NCBI GenBank assembly: GCA_025331125.1
Contig: JAOALB010000014.1
Location: 186,001-250,000, forward strand
DNA from: Mycogone perniciosa
Lineage: Eukaryota > Ascomycota > Sordariomycetes > Hypocreales > Hypocreaceae
DNA: 64,000 nt
Direction of reading: 5' to 3'
The position numbers and the translations under genes were made by a program. This document shows, piece by piece, positions 35,709-46,940 of the stretch. Below the pieces are notes generated by a model that was not told the DNA's origin, ran no database searches, and was given only the letters and a program-made list of their open reading frames with translations. Each line of letters begins with the position of its first letter. The first letter of the stretch is position 1.

Positions 35709-37664
35709 ACTCATTCTCACCATGGGCAACGCAACACCAACATACACATCATCCATCATATCCTGGCGTTCCTTTTTTTTTTTTAACCTTTTTTGGTCTA
35801 TGCTCTTACGAAACTCTCTTGCGTTATAAAAAGCGTGGCGTTGCGCGGATTTCACTTAGAACGAGCTGCATGGACGGCGCGAGCGCAGTTATTGCATTTC
35901 CTTGAATATCTCTTTCGACTTTTGGACTCGCCGCTATTACATCCACATTCAACACCTAATACAACCATACAGAGATCATGTGCATACAAGGAAATTGGCT
36001 GGTCCGGAAGGGATTCGCCCTGTTTAGTTTTTTTTGTCACCCTTTGGTCTACAGGGAGGAGATGGGGAACACAAACGTTGGAATAATCTCTTCGGTCACG
36101 GAAATTAGGTCAAGGGATGGGATAGGAGTTGGGGACTTGAATTTTTCTTTTTTACACACTGTCGCTGCCATGTTCCGAGGATGGAACTGGCTACTACCTG
36201 CTTTTTCTTTGTCCGGGCTTGATGAGAACTGGGAATACTTGTACTACTACATAGCAAGAGGATCTCTTCTACGGAGGAGCTGAGAATACCACGGCCCTAG
36301 AGGCCCAGTTGATAGTAATCACTGAATTGTCATACTATTACCACCACCACCGCTACTACTACTACTTGTGTTGTACGAGGTCGGGATGACACCTTTGTTG
36401 CGGAGGTGGCGGAGTATTTTCTCATGGGGCTCATCCACAGCATCATATGTAAGATTTCGGACTCGCGTTCGGATCCTTTCTTTCTTTCCATTGATTAAAG
36501 AGTGCTTCGTACTCGGCAGCTACTACTACAACCACTTGGGTATTCAACGTGGAGCAGTGAATCCGTTGTCATGCTGCGCCTTATTGCATTTTCATCAATG
36601 ACATGTCCAGAGTATCTCACTGGATGTAGAGAGGGAAACGGGGCTGCCCAATCAGCCGACACTTTGGTGTGTGTTGTTATTAATTCGTTGGGCTGCCTGT
36701 TTTTAATTTATTTATTCATTTATTTATTTATTGACTTCACTACACGCCTTTTTTTGCCTTTTTTGCCTTTTTTTCTGAGCGCCTTGAAGAAGCCTGAGAT
36801 GTGGGTTGTATGCCAAGCAAAATGTAATCGGATGTGGTGGTGGCCCCTCCTCGAGGCTGAATGAAAATGTGCCACACCTCGTGGGCTTATTTCCATGCGC
36901 GTGTTCGTCCGGGAGCGAAGGGATCCGGGCTATCCTATTTGCGGGGTTGAGATTGTTGGCGACAGCAGCAGAGGAGGAGGAGTCAGCCGATGGGATTCGA
37001 GGCGGGGCGCGAGCTGAAGAATGGGAGCAAAAGACTACGACTATTTGTGGTGGTATTTTTCATGCTGGTTCGCTTATGAGTCATTGCGATAATACGGAGT
37101 ACTTGTGTGCGTTGTGGAATAATAATACGGTGCTCCGTATAGTTGGGCCGGGAGTCCGTATCTACATACACGAAATACCGGGGGGCATCGGGGCTCAGAA
37201 TGCTTGAGGAACCGTACTCCGTAAAGTCCGATACAACATACCTTGCCCTGTCATATCCACCGGCACATGGCTTGCGCAAAGCTGTGTCCAAAATACAACA
37301 ATCCTTCCTTAGCTGAACATCCATCTCTGCGGACAGCCCAACAAAAGCCCCAATTACTAAGAAAAGCAAAAGTCTCACTCAGCAGCACAGCCACAGGCCA
37401 CGCGCCACCGGTCCAAACCGAACCCGGTAATGCGTTCCGGACTATCTCCGCTGTCCGCCGATGCCGCGATTACGGGGCCGGGACTTCCGACTCTCCGAAA
37501 TGTCCGGAGCTTCGCTCCGCCCGCTCTGTGCACATCATGACAAGCAGAACTCCGTATTGTCCGTGAGAATTCATTGTTGACTAACGACTAACTAGAAACA
37601 TTGGAGGCCATCGCTATCATGACCTCATCCTCATACACCACATTACCAAGTACCCGCCAATCAA
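35709..37664. other. Convergent intergenic region, cyclin and copper ATPase
   Basis: No gene is supported in these 2 kb. It contains a run of T near 35768, trinucleotide runs near 36343-36366, an ATTT repeat at 36701-36733, and a cluster of TACGGAGTA or CTCCGTA motifs between 37090 and 37555. Open frames up to 133 codons have no recognised domain. Confidence 0.5.
36701..36733. repeat. ATTT tetranucleotide repeat
   Basis: Imperfect TTTA/ATTT repeats, about eight units, in the intergenic region downstream of the cyclin gene. Confidence 0.7.
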
Positions 37665-40600
37665 TCAATCAACCTGCTTGTTCCGGAATCCCAATCCAGG
37701 AATCTTGGTCCTCAAACTCAGACTGCTCAGCACCACGCTGATACTCGACAGCGCCATCGCCAGCGAGGCCCACACGGGGTCTAGCTTGATGGGGTTACCA
37801 CTCGACGTTTTGACTGCATATAGGCAGCCGGCCGCAATAGGGATCGCCAACACGTTGTAAACCGCAGCCCAGCAAAAGTTGATCTTGATGCGGCGGAAGA
37901 CAACTCGGCTGAGGTCCAGAAGCGTCAGCACCGAGTTGAGATTGGATGTAGCGAGCACAAAGTCGGCGCTTGAAATGGCCACGTCGCTCCCAGACCCGAT
38001 GGCGATGCCAATATCTGCAGTCGTAAGTGCCGGAGAGTCGTTGATGCCGTCGCCGACCATGGCAACCATGGCACGACGGCTGGCGTATTCGTGACTGCGT
38101 CCTGCGCTGGCGTGGATCGTGGCTTGGAGGTAGCTAATCTTCGCCGCCTTTTCAGATGGCAAGACCTCAGCAAGCACATTCGATTCTGGGATTCCTACCC
38201 GCTGTGCAACGGCTTGAGCGGTAGTCACGTTATCTCCCGAGAGCATCCAGACTTGCATCCCGCGTTTCTGCAGCGCCGCAATAACGGGGACTGTCTCGTC
38301 ACGAATGGGATCAGATATGGAGAGAGCGGCAACAAGAGTCCAGGCGGTTCCGTCGCGAGGCTTCATCGCCACAAGAGCAACCGACTTCGCCTCTCTTTTC
38401 CAGGCCTCCAGAAGACTCCGGATATGCCCAGACAACGAAGCCAAGAGATCGTGCATGAGCTTTTCGTTGCCAACGGCAATGTCTAGCTGCCGGTGCTTGT
38501 AGGTCGCCTTCATGCCCTTTCCGGATAGCTCATCGACATTTTCGAGCTCCACAGCTTCCGTGCTTGTGCCACAAAAGCTCACGATAGCTTTAGCGATGGG
38601 ATGGCTGCTGTTCTCCTCTGTCGCCTTTAGTCCAGACAACAGAGTTTGCTTGTCAATGCCATCAACTTCGCCGTCGGGGAAGAAGGCTGAATCGGTAATC
38701 TGAGGTTCTCCGCCAACAGTAAGCGTGCCGGTCTTGTCAAAAACGACGCATCCGACTTTGCTTGCCTTCTCGAATGCCTCACCGCCACCTTTAACTAGGA
38801 TACCGTTTTTCGCTGCAATACCGCCGCCGACAAAAATAGCTGTCGGGGCTGCCAGTCCTAGTCCACACGGACAGGCAACGACGAAGACAGCAATAGCAAA
38901 TTGAAAGGCAAAGGCAGCCGAGCCACGTGGAGTACTCAGCTCGTCATCAGAGACCTTGTGTGTGAAGGCGAGAGCCATCCAAACCGCCCAGGTGGTAATC
39001 GCGATAAGAGTAACAACGGGAACGAAATAGGATGTCAGGAGGTCCGCTACTTGCTCCATCGGTGCTCTTTTGGTTTGTCCTTCCCGGACTACCTCGACAA
39101 TTTGGTCAAGCATTGATTTCCCACCAGTCCCAGTAACACGCACCGTCACCGCCGACCCCTTATTGATGGTACCTGCGAACACTTCGTCACCTGGTCCTTT
39201 CTTGATAGGGCGGGACTCGCCAGTTAGACTCGATTCATCAAAATTCGTTCCGCCACTGAGAATCACACCGTCCACAGGTGGTGATGAGCCGTTGGGTACT
39301 CTGATCACATCGCCATGCTCCAGCTGATCCATGTGGATGGTGGTCGTGATTTGTCCCTGTAGTTTGTCCTGCTCAATAAGAAGAGCAGTATTTGGGCGAA
39401 GTTTTGTCAGTGCCTCCACGGCATTGCCAGTTTTCGACTTGCTGTATGCTTCAATCAGTCTTCCCGAAAGCAGGAAGAGCGTGAGGAAAACAACAGCGTC
39501 AAAGTAGAAACGGTCCTCGGGGACGTCAGTGTCCCCGTTAGCCACAGCAGCAAACATCTGTGCAACTGATGAAATGTATGCAATGCTTGTCCCAAGCGAC
39601 ATGAGCATATTCATGCTTCCGAACTTGTAGAACCTTTGGATTACTGGAACACGGCTACCATGTCGCCAGAGTGTTCTCAATTCTTTTATAGCCTTTGTGT
39701 GGAAAGCGTCTGCTGCGAAGAAGTAAACAGGGGTTGCCAAGGCGCATAGAATGACTTCAAGACGACTGAGACCGGAAGTCCATGGTTTCATGAGGTAGTG
39801 TTTAGTGTGATTGGAATCAGGGACAAGAGTCATGTAAACAATGCCGAGAACGAATGTCGGGATAGCAATAATGGCGGACAGGATCACTCGATATAGAAGT
39901 TGACGGGTATGCTTTGCTCTGATGGCCCTTGATCTCTCCTCTAGCGTCGGCGGGTGATATATCTTGGCATGGAGCGACGGATCTGTGGCTTCAATACTTC
40001 GCAGTATGTGTCGGACGGTGAAGCGAGGGGCATCGGGGACGTAGCGTAGTTTGAGGAATGGGTGCTCAATCGATGGCTCATGGAGGATCTGGACGCGGTG
40101 CGAACTAAAGCTCCTCAAAGTCCGGGTAATCCTCTCAGGGCAGCGCGGACAGAATATACCGTCGATTTTGAACTCTACCGTTCGTTCATCTGCTGGACCC
40201 TTTTCTTCGTTCAGGTTGACGACCTTATCGATCATAGCATCATACCCAAGGTCTTCGATTGCCTCAACAAGATCTTTAGCGCGATCCGAGCCTGTGTATT
40301 CAACCGTCGCACTGTTTCCAACGAGGTTGACGACGATCTTGGAAACCCAGGATAGCTTTTGAATCTCGTCGGTTATGGCAGTGACGCAAGCTGCGCAGGT
40401 CATACCACCAACTGAAATCGTTGCCCGCCAAGAAGTTGTACTTCCATCATCAGTGACGATGCCGTCCAGTGGACTCGCATGATGTGTCGGACTTTTGCTA
40501 ATACTGGTTGATGAGAAGGATCGTTTGAGGTCCCGTTGGGTGTTGTCCGTCCCCTCTTGTTCGTGAGGAAGCGCCAGCTTGCATGCTTCACAGTTATCCA

Positions 40601-40994
40601 GATGGGCAGCTTTGGTGGCTTCCAGAGTCGAGGACGGTTGCTTTTGACCCCATACGCTGGGCCACCCGCCAAACGATTCGCTTGCGTGGGACATGGCCCA
40701 GCTGGTTTCGCCTGTTTGCATGGCAGCGTTGTTGTCAAGTTCTGTAGGGATACTAGCAGTGCTGTCGACGCCACAGATTTCAAAGCCGACGTCCTCAAGA
40801 GTCTTTCCCATGCTGCGAACAAAATCGGAAGAGTGGTCATCGTGCTCCACTGTCACAATAGAGGTCACCACGTTGGGTGATACCCAAAGGATCTTATTGC
40901 CGTAGGTCTCCAGCAGGAGATTCTTGATCAGAGTCACACATGATGGACAGTGAAGGTTTCCCAGTAGGAAGGACGTGGTAACTGTGTTGGACAT
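37665..40994 (-). CDS. Copper-transporting P1B-type ATPase, CrpA/Crp1-like
   Basis: Single exon, 1109 aa from the Met of MSNTVTTSFLLGNLHCPSCV; the frame extends 66 codons upstream, but that part looks like leader. It pumps copper using ATP, at the plasma membrane in CrpA-type proteins or the Golgi in Ccc2-type ones. Metal-binding sites: CPSC at about residue 15, canonical GGMTCAAC at about 198, and degenerate CPRC at about 281. Eight membrane helices are expected; the CPC signature (VVACPCGLGLAAPTAIF) is at about 706, the phosphorylated Asp in DKTGTLTVG at about 750, the SSHPIAKAI nucleotide motif follows, and GDGINDSPAL is at about 980. The unusual N-terminal LHCPSC domain favours a CrpA/Crp1 copper-resistance exporter. 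It is divergent from sulfite reductase. Confidence 0.93.
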   Translation of the reverse strand: MSNTVTTSFLLGNLHCPSCVTLIKNLLLETYGNKILWVSPNVVTSIVTVEHDDHSSDFVRSMGKTLEDVGFEICGVDSTASIPTELDNNAAMQTGETSWAMSHASESFGGWPSVWGQKQPSSTLEATKAAHLDNCEACKLALPHEQEGTDNTQRDLKRSFSSTSISKSPTHHASPLDGIVTDDGSTTSWRATISVGGMTCAACVTAITDEIQKLSWVSKIVVNLVGNSATVEYTGSDRAKDLVEAIEDLGYDAMIDKVVNLNEEKGPADERTVEFKIDGIFCPRCPERITRTLRSFSSHRVQILHEPSIEHPFLKLRYVPDAPRFTVRHILRSIEATDPSLHAKIYHPPTLEERSRAIRAKHTRQLLYRVILSAIIAIPTFVLGIVYMTLVPDSNHTKHYLMKPWTSGLSRLEVILCALATPVYFFAADAFHTKAIKELRTLWRHGSRVPVIQRFYKFGSMNMLMSLGTSIAYISSVAQMFAAVANGDTDVPEDRFYFDAVVFLTLFLLSGRLIEAYSKSKTGNAVEALTKLRPNTALLIEQDKLQGQITTTIHMDQLEHGDVIRVPNGSSPPVDGVILSGGTNFDESSLTGESRPIKKGPGDEVFAGTINKGSAVTVRVTGTGGKSMLDQIVEVVREGQTKRAPMEQVADLLTSYFVPVVTLIAITTWAVWMALAFTHKVSDDELSTPRGSAAFAFQFAIAVFVVACPCGLGLAAPTAIFVGGGIAAKNGILVKGGGEAFEKASKVGCVVFDKTGTLTVGGEPQITDSAFFPDGEVDGIDKQTLLSGLKATEENSSHPIAKAIVSFCGTSTEAVELENVDELSGKGMKATYKHRQLDIAVGNEKLMHDLLASLSGHIRSLLEAWKREAKSVALVAMKPRDGTAWTLVAALSISDPIRDETVPVIAALQKRGMQVWMLSGDNVTTAQAVAQRVGIPESNVLAEVLPSEKAAKISYLQATIHASAGRSHEYASRRAMVAMVGDGINDSPALTTADIGIAIGSGSDVAISSADFVLATSNLNSVLTLLDLSRVVFRRIKINFCWAAVYNVLAIPIAAGCLYAVKTSSGNPIKLDPVWASLAMALSSISVVLSSLSLRTKIPGLGFRNKQVD

Positions 40995-42932
40995 GGCCGT
41001 GTTTGCACGCCTGACCGCGGCAGTGAATGAGATGCAAGATAATGCACAGATCCGCAGCGGAAATAAATGATTGATGGATAGGTGGTGATAGTGATGGAGG
41101 CGAAAAGGATAATACGTGAAAGGAGGTGGCCGAATGTCGCCTGGAATAATGTGGCAAAAATTCGAGATGGCAACACGGATTAAAAATAGCACAGAGTAAG
41201 ATGAAGAAGGACGAAGAAAGAAGAAGGTAAGATTCTTGAATGTTCGTTCCTACCTGCGGTAGTTATTAATTCTGCACGCCTGCAGTGCAATACACATGTG
41301 ACGCTAAAATCCGCACAAACCTCTCATAGTATCGGAGAGGACCGAGAGGTTGAAGTTGCTGCCAACCGGCGAAAATCACTCGGCTGAATGAATGGCGCAT
41401 TAGTTCCCGCAGGCTGATTCATAATGATAAGCGATAAGGATTATTCCCGATATTCCCTGCCGTCTGCGATCCAGATTCAAGATCTCTCCATTCACCTTCG
41501 GCATCATTCATTAGTGGCGACGTTCTGGTCCCTCGACATGTTTCTCCAGCACGGCTTTGCCCGGAGAGCCCATACTGCTGCCCACTATCGATCGCCCTTC
41601 GGCCCCCAAACATCTATCTGGGATTGCGATGCTGGATCGTTGGTGGAAGGTCCCCTGATTCGACTCACCGTGACTTGGCATTAGTCCTTTTGCGAGATTT
41701 GTGCGGCCAGTCACTCTGATGGAGAGACGACCAAACACAAAGGCCATCTTGGCGATCTGCACGGTACTATGGCCTCCCACGATTTTTATCACGTGATGAC
41801 ACCTTTCCTTTCCGGATAGGCGGGGGGTCACAAGGACTTTTCTATGAACATTACCAACACGTCACCAAACCACCCGTGATTTCAAAGATTTAGAATTCAT
41901 GCGCTAATATTGCAAATAGCATAAGGCTCATACTTTGAAATCAGGCTTACAAAGTATATCCGGGTTCAATATGATGGAGCAATCGATACGACACCTCAGC
42001 GTCTTTATGGACCACCGCTACTGTGCTGCTGAACTCTGGTCTCTACGCAACATGTCGTCCCCAGAGTTTTCCAGATGCAACGATACCGGATCCGGCTAAT
42101 GACAAATGATCAGACGATACGGAGTACTTTGTACATCCCAGACGTTTTCGAGCACTACTATGACAAGCCGCCGAGCCATTATTGCATGGATGCATTGAAA
42201 GGCCGTCACCATCTTTTTCGGAAGCTGAAGCTTAGCAACAACGGTGGAGCACGGGAGAAACATTACCGTCTCGAGCGAGACACTGCGCGGTGATAGGTTC
42301 ATTTACAGCTGAGATTCTTTACTTTTCAGCATGCGCCCTCCAACAGGCTGTCGAGTTCCACCTGTCAGCGCAGTACCTCTCACACATTTTCAGCAAGGTG
42401 TTCAGGCCAAATAGGTCCTATTTCCGACTTCCGACACAGCATAATAATACAGAGTTTATCCCCAGATTATCTCGTCGGAAGTCGGTGGTGTCTCTCCCAT
42501 GACCAGCCCGATGCTCCGGACCAACCAGCGCCGGCCCCCGGGCTGAAAAATGGGCCATCCGGCTCTTCGGTGTAGATTCGCCGGGTGGCATCATCGACGC
42601 TAAACTTAATGCAGTCTAATCGAATTGCGTGATTCTGTCCGTGTATCAACAATTTGTTCAGAGCACCAATATCGGAAGCTGGGGAGCGTTGGAATTCGTG
42701 GGAGATTTAAAAAGTGGAGCCTTACCAGTCCCTCTGTGGCTGGTTGTCGCCTTCGGGCCATCGCTTCATGTGTTATTTTTCTTCCTCGGGCCTCCCCTCT
42801 CTTCTTCTCCTGGACTGCTGCTCTTCGGTTGTCCTGATCTCCATCTCCAGTGTCTACAGGCTCCTTGGCCGGGATAAGAGCATACTTTTCTATCTCTTAT
42901 TAAAGACCAAGCCTTGATTGGATCTCTCGAAT
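40995..42932. other. Divergent promoter region, copper ATPase and sulfite reductase
   Basis: A 1.9 kb region upstream of both genes. It contains an ATCACGTGAT palindrome at 41788 and one TACGGAGTAC motif at about 42118. The short frames within it have no family signature. Confidence 0.5.
41788..41797. promoter_or_regulatory. ATCACGTGAT palindrome (Cbf1-type E-box)
   Basis: A perfect 10-bp palindrome with a CACGTG core lies 794 bp upstream of the ATPase start and 1136 bp upstream of the sulfite reductase start. In ascomycetes TCACGTGA is the classic Cbf1 site of sulfur-assimilation genes. A role here is inferred from that precedent only. Confidence 0.4.
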
Positions 42933-45900
42933 ATGCAGTTCAAGGCCCAAGAATCAGGTGGTGGAGCTGTTGCCGCTATCCCTAAGAGCAACTCTTCTGA
43001 TGAGAAGTTGTCGTCCAGTCTTCCCTTCGGCAAACCAGTGGCTCTCTCTTCCATCTCCGGCCCAACATACGTGACGGCACAACTCCTGGTCCAGCAGATT
43101 GCATACAAGCTCTCTGACAAGGTCTTCTCCTACTCGCCCGAAACCTTTGACCTCGATGTTGCCGCCAGGCAGTGGGCTGCTGAGGGGAACAAGAACGTCC
43201 ACGGATATGCTCCCACAGTTCTGCCGCTCCAAACAAGAACCGGCGCTGGTGCCCTCGCCCTAGGATACATCTTCTCCCCTGACTTTGACGTCACAAAGCG
43301 ACACATTCCCCAGACACTACTCGCTCCCTCGGGTAGCTTGCAGCAGCTGCGTGGAGCCCTTGATCAACTCTCGCTTCTTTACAACCTCTCAAGCCCATTT
43401 GTGGCTCATGTTGCTGCGGCAGACTACACTGCCAGCAACGGCCTCGTTTCCAACTACGATGCCGCTTTGAGACTGGCCGAGGACCTTGGCTTGGGCCTGG
43501 TTGCCAGCTCCTCCTCTTATGAAGCCCAGCACATGTCTCTCTTCTCCACCGTCCTCGCCACTGTCCTCCCCACTCTTCATGTCTACGATGGAGTCCGTCT
43601 GGCGAGGGAAACCCTAAGGGTTGTCGATGCCTTGAGCGAGACCGGTGTCGCGGACGTGTACAACAAGCTCATATCCGAGGCCGGCAAGCTGAACCAGCGC
43701 CTTGACACCGCTGGAAAGGCAGTGGGGCTTCTGAAGCTCTTCAACGATGAGCTTGGCACCGTCTATGAGCCTTTCGAGTACTATGGCCACGAAACCCCTG
43801 ATGTCGTCCTGGTTGCCTTTGGCAGCGTCGAGTCTCAGGTCGCTAAGCTAACCTTGAGCAAACTCGCCGCCGATGGTGCCAAGGTCGGCGTTATCAACGT
43901 GCGCGTGTATCGGCCCTTCATCGAGGAGGCTTTCCTCAAGGCCCTTCCGGCTTCGACCCGCTCCATTGCAGTACTGGGTCAAGTCATCAACGAGGTCGCC
44001 TTGGAGGATGAGGCTACACAGTCAGCACTGTACGGTGATGTCCTCACCGCCATCACCTTCTCTGGCAAGTTTGAGAAGGAGCCTGAGGTTCTGGATATCA
44101 AGTATACGCCCGCCCAGTCATTGACTCCCCAGGGCTTGGTCAACACTCTGCACAAGATCTTTGGCAATGAGGATGAGGCGAAGCCTCTGCCATCGCTGGT
44201 CAAGACCCAGCAATTCACCTTCTGGGATGTCGACAACTCCGTGACGATCAACTCTCCCGCCGCTATCGGTGTTTTCTTGTCCAAGGAGTCAACCACCAAC
44301 GTTCATCTGCACGAGGCACACGACAACCTCATTCAGGGAGGCATCATACGGACCGACCTCCGCGCATCAAAGGTAGCCCTGGAGGCCCCATATGATGTGA
44401 CCGAGGCCGACGTTGTGGTGGTCGGTGACGAGAAGGTCCTGAAGGATGTTGACGTGCTGAAAAGCGTGGTCGATGGAGGCAAGGTTCTCCTGAGACTGCC
44501 AAACTTTAAGGAGGCTGAGGTCGACAAGAGACTTCCCGTTGCCTTCCGGAAGGCTGTGCAGGAGAGACAAATTAGCATCTTTGTTCTGGACGCTTCCGCT
44601 TCGCCTGCATTTGAGAAGGATCCCTCATTGACGAAGCTCCTTCTCGAGCTCGTCTTCTTGAAGATTGCGCTGCCGGATCTCTCTCCAGAGGAGACCGGAA
44701 AGTTGGTCGAGGGCAGCGCCACCGCCTTGCCAGAGGCCCTTAACTCTATTGATCAGTCACTGATCCAGCTCGAGGTGCCGGCTACTTGGGCGGAGGTCGC
44801 TGCTGACTTCGTGGAGCCTCATCTCCCAACCTCAATCCAGACCAATAGCTTCGTTGCCTTCCAGAAGGAAGATCCAGAGGAAGTGCTGCAACTCCGAGAT
44901 TGGCAGGCTGCGGCCAAGGGCTTGGTCTTCAAGGAAGCCTACGGCACCCAGACCAGCCTAAGACCGGATTTGCCAGTCAAGACTGCCACCATCCGCGTCA
45001 AGGAAAACCGCCGTCTAACCCCACTTGATTACGACCGTAATATCTTCCACATCGAGTTTGACCTTGGAAACTCTGGTCTCACATACAAGATTGGCGAGGC
45101 ATTGGGCATTCACGCCGAGAACGATGAGGAGCAGGTCAACGAATTCATTGCCTTCTACGGCCTCAACCCTGCCGAGATCGTCCAGGTGCCGTCTCGCGAG
45201 GACCCTGCCGTCCTCGAGGTCCGCACCGTCTACCAGGCTTTGATTCAGAACATCGACATCCTCGGCAAGCCCCCCAAGCGTTTCTACGAAGCCCTGGCCG
45301 AATTCGCCGCAGACGAGACTGAGAAGAAGAAACTCGAAGCTCTCGGTGGCACCGACGGCGCCGCGGAATTCAAGCGTCGCACCGAGGTGGACACCGTCAC
45401 TTACGTCGATATCCTGCAGGAGTTCACCTCCGCTCGCCCTAGCTTCCACGATCTGATCAAGATCGTTAGCCCGCTCAAGCGCCGTGAATACTCTATCGCC
45501 TCGGCGCAGGCCGTGACACCTACTTCCGTTGCGCTTATGATCGTTGTCGTTGACTGGGTCGACACCAAGGGCCGCACGCGTATCGGCCAGGCCACGAACT
45601 ACCTCAGCCGCCTCCAGCCCGGCGCCGCCGTTACCGCATCTGTCAAACCCTCCGTCATGAAGCTGCCCACAAAGGACACCGCACCGCTCATCATGGCCGG
45701 TCTGGGTACCGGTCTGGCGCCCTTCCGCGCATTCGTGCAGTATCGCGCCATGCAGAAGGCTCAGGGCAAAGAAATCGGCTCCATCCTGCTGTACCTCGGA
45801 TCGCGACATCAGCGCGAGGAGTACCTTTACGGCGAGGAGTGGGAAGCCTACCTCGCAGCAGGCGTGGTCACTCTGGTTGGCAGCGCCTTCTCGCGAGACC

Positions 45901-46142
45901 AGCCGCAGAAGATCTACATCCAGGATAGAATGCGAGAGACGCTGGACAGCATTGTGCAGGCTTACGTCAAGGATGGCGGAAGCTTTTATCTGTGTGGCCC
46001 GACGTGGCCTGTGCCAGACGTGACAGAGGTCTTGCAGGAGGCTATTGCAGCGGAGGCGAAGGCGTCTGGGAAGAAGGTTGATCCTAAGAAGGAGATTGAG
46101 AGGCTGAAGGAGGAAGGCCGATATGTCCTTGAGGTTTACTAA
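42933..46142 (+). CDS. met10: Sulfite reductase [NADPH] flavoprotein alpha subunit
   Basis: It passes electrons from NADPH to the haem-containing beta subunit, which reduces sulfite to sulfide in assimilation. Single exon, 1069 aa, starting at ATG (MQFKAQESGGG); the frame is open a few codons further upstream without an ATG. As in yeast Met10, the N-terminal 650 residues resemble pyruvate-ferredoxin oxidoreductase (GPTYVTAQLLVQQIAYKL; KVGVINVRVYRPFIEEAFLK) instead of an FMN flavodoxin domain. The FAD domain starts at about 690 (NRRLTPLDYDRNIFHIEFDL) and includes RREYSIASAQA at about 850. The NADPH-binding part has MAGLGTGLAPFRAFVQYRAM at about 920, YLYGEEWEAYL and FYLCGPTWPVPDVTEVL. It ends RYVLEVY, as expected for the family. 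Length fits. Confidence 0.96.
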   Translation: MQFKAQESGGGAVAAIPKSNSSDEKLSSSLPFGKPVALSSISGPTYVTAQLLVQQIAYKLSDKVFSYSPETFDLDVAARQWAAEGNKNVHGYAPTVLPLQTRTGAGALALGYIFSPDFDVTKRHIPQTLLAPSGSLQQLRGALDQLSLLYNLSSPFVAHVAAADYTASNGLVSNYDAALRLAEDLGLGLVASSSSYEAQHMSLFSTVLATVLPTLHVYDGVRLARETLRVVDALSETGVADVYNKLISEAGKLNQRLDTAGKAVGLLKLFNDELGTVYEPFEYYGHETPDVVLVAFGSVESQVAKLTLSKLAADGAKVGVINVRVYRPFIEEAFLKALPASTRSIAVLGQVINEVALEDEATQSALYGDVLTAITFSGKFEKEPEVLDIKYTPAQSLTPQGLVNTLHKIFGNEDEAKPLPSLVKTQQFTFWDVDNSVTINSPAAIGVFLSKESTTNVHLHEAHDNLIQGGIIRTDLRASKVALEAPYDVTEADVVVVGDEKVLKDVDVLKSVVDGGKVLLRLPNFKEAEVDKRLPVAFRKAVQERQISIFVLDASASPAFEKDPSLTKLLLELVFLKIALPDLSPEETGKLVEGSATALPEALNSIDQSLIQLEVPATWAEVAADFVEPHLPTSIQTNSFVAFQKEDPEEVLQLRDWQAAAKGLVFKEAYGTQTSLRPDLPVKTATIRVKENRRLTPLDYDRNIFHIEFDLGNSGLTYKIGEALGIHAENDEEQVNEFIAFYGLNPAEIVQVPSREDPAVLEVRTVYQALIQNIDILGKPPKRFYEALAEFAADETEKKKLEALGGTDGAAEFKRRTEVDTVTYVDILQEFTSARPSFHDLIKIVSPLKRREYSIASAQAVTPTSVALMIVVVDWVDTKGRTRIGQATNYLSRLQPGAAVTASVKPSVMKLPTKDTAPLIMAGLGTGLAPFRAFVQYRAMQKAQGKEIGSILLYLGSRHQREEYLYGEEWEAYLAAGVVTLVGSAFSRDQPQKIYIQDRMRETLDSIVQAYVKDGGSFYLCGPTWPVPDVTEVLQEAIAAEAKASGKKVDPKKEIERLKEEGRYVLEVY

Positions 46143-46619
46143 GCTTGTTAGATATGGATGAAAATTGGGATATCATGTAGATATTGTCTTGGCAACGAAT
46201 AATGACTTTTGACATCTGAATCAAGATGTTTATCACTCCAAGTCACAAGTTCCGTATTCGAGTAGAAACTGCGAGGACTTGGAGACCATTCACGGGCGTA
46301 GATATGGTCTCATTTGACATGTATGGAAGAAACTGACATCATAACACGGACGTCAGACCATATGCATGGACACAGATATATTCAACAATTCGTTTTATAT
46401 TGGACCAAGACTAGCATATTCAGATGCTTGAATTCTAAAAGGCATGGTTTGGTGAAGTGTATTGGAAGAACGCCTCCGACCACGACATCTTCAATCTATC
46501 AGTCACATAGTGCATGAATGACGACATTGTGTAAATCAATCGTTTCTGACAGTCAGAGATGCCACTCAGCAGTTCTCAATGACAGATCATGGGTGGAAAC
46601 AAGAATCACTAGCGGCAAA
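46143..46619. other. 3' flank of met10 and possible 3' part of the snoRNA host gene
   Basis: This stretch has the same style as the snoRNA host gene beside it, including a C-like ATGATGT on the minus strand at 46342-46336. I could not find a convincing matching D box or rRNA guide, so no RNA is called here. Confidence 0.35.
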
Positions 46620-46719
46620 CATTGCGACGACCATCAGACTAAGATGATACAATATACCTAGCAATGACTAAATTAGCGCTATGCCGAACCAAGTCATTCG
46701 TCTAAAACAAGAGTAGAAG

Positions 46720-46810
46720 GGTTGTCAGGGAAAGGTGCCTTGTCACAGGCAGTTGTCATCAACGCATATGGCTAAGTTGACCGTCGTGATATTGTAACAT
46801 CATGCAAAAG
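46720..46810 (-). ncRNA. Box C/D snoRNA 6 (intron 6), 25S guide, possibly snR67-like
   Basis: C box ATGATGT at 46803-46797, internal C' TGATGA at 46761-46756 and D box CTGA at 46728-46725, 79 nt overall. TCACGACGGTC at 46789-46779 is an 11-nt complement of 25S GACCGTCGTGA, the neighbourhood of yeast Gm2619 (snR67). The D' box after it is degenerate. Host donor GTAAGC starts at 46840. Confidence 0.7.
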
Positions 46811-46940
46811 ATGGCGTGTGAAAAAGACTTGCTTGCTTACCTTGAAGAGTGCAAGACATGAATCATACATTGAACAAGCAAACTTTTCACTTGTTAGTGA
46901 AATGGTCCATGACGCAAATCAAATCGTGTTGTGTAATGTT

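Noticed and set aside
46336..46342. Seventh box C/D snoRNA from the C-like ATGATGT
   Set aside because: No CTGA at suitable distance and no rRNA complementarity that I can recognise.
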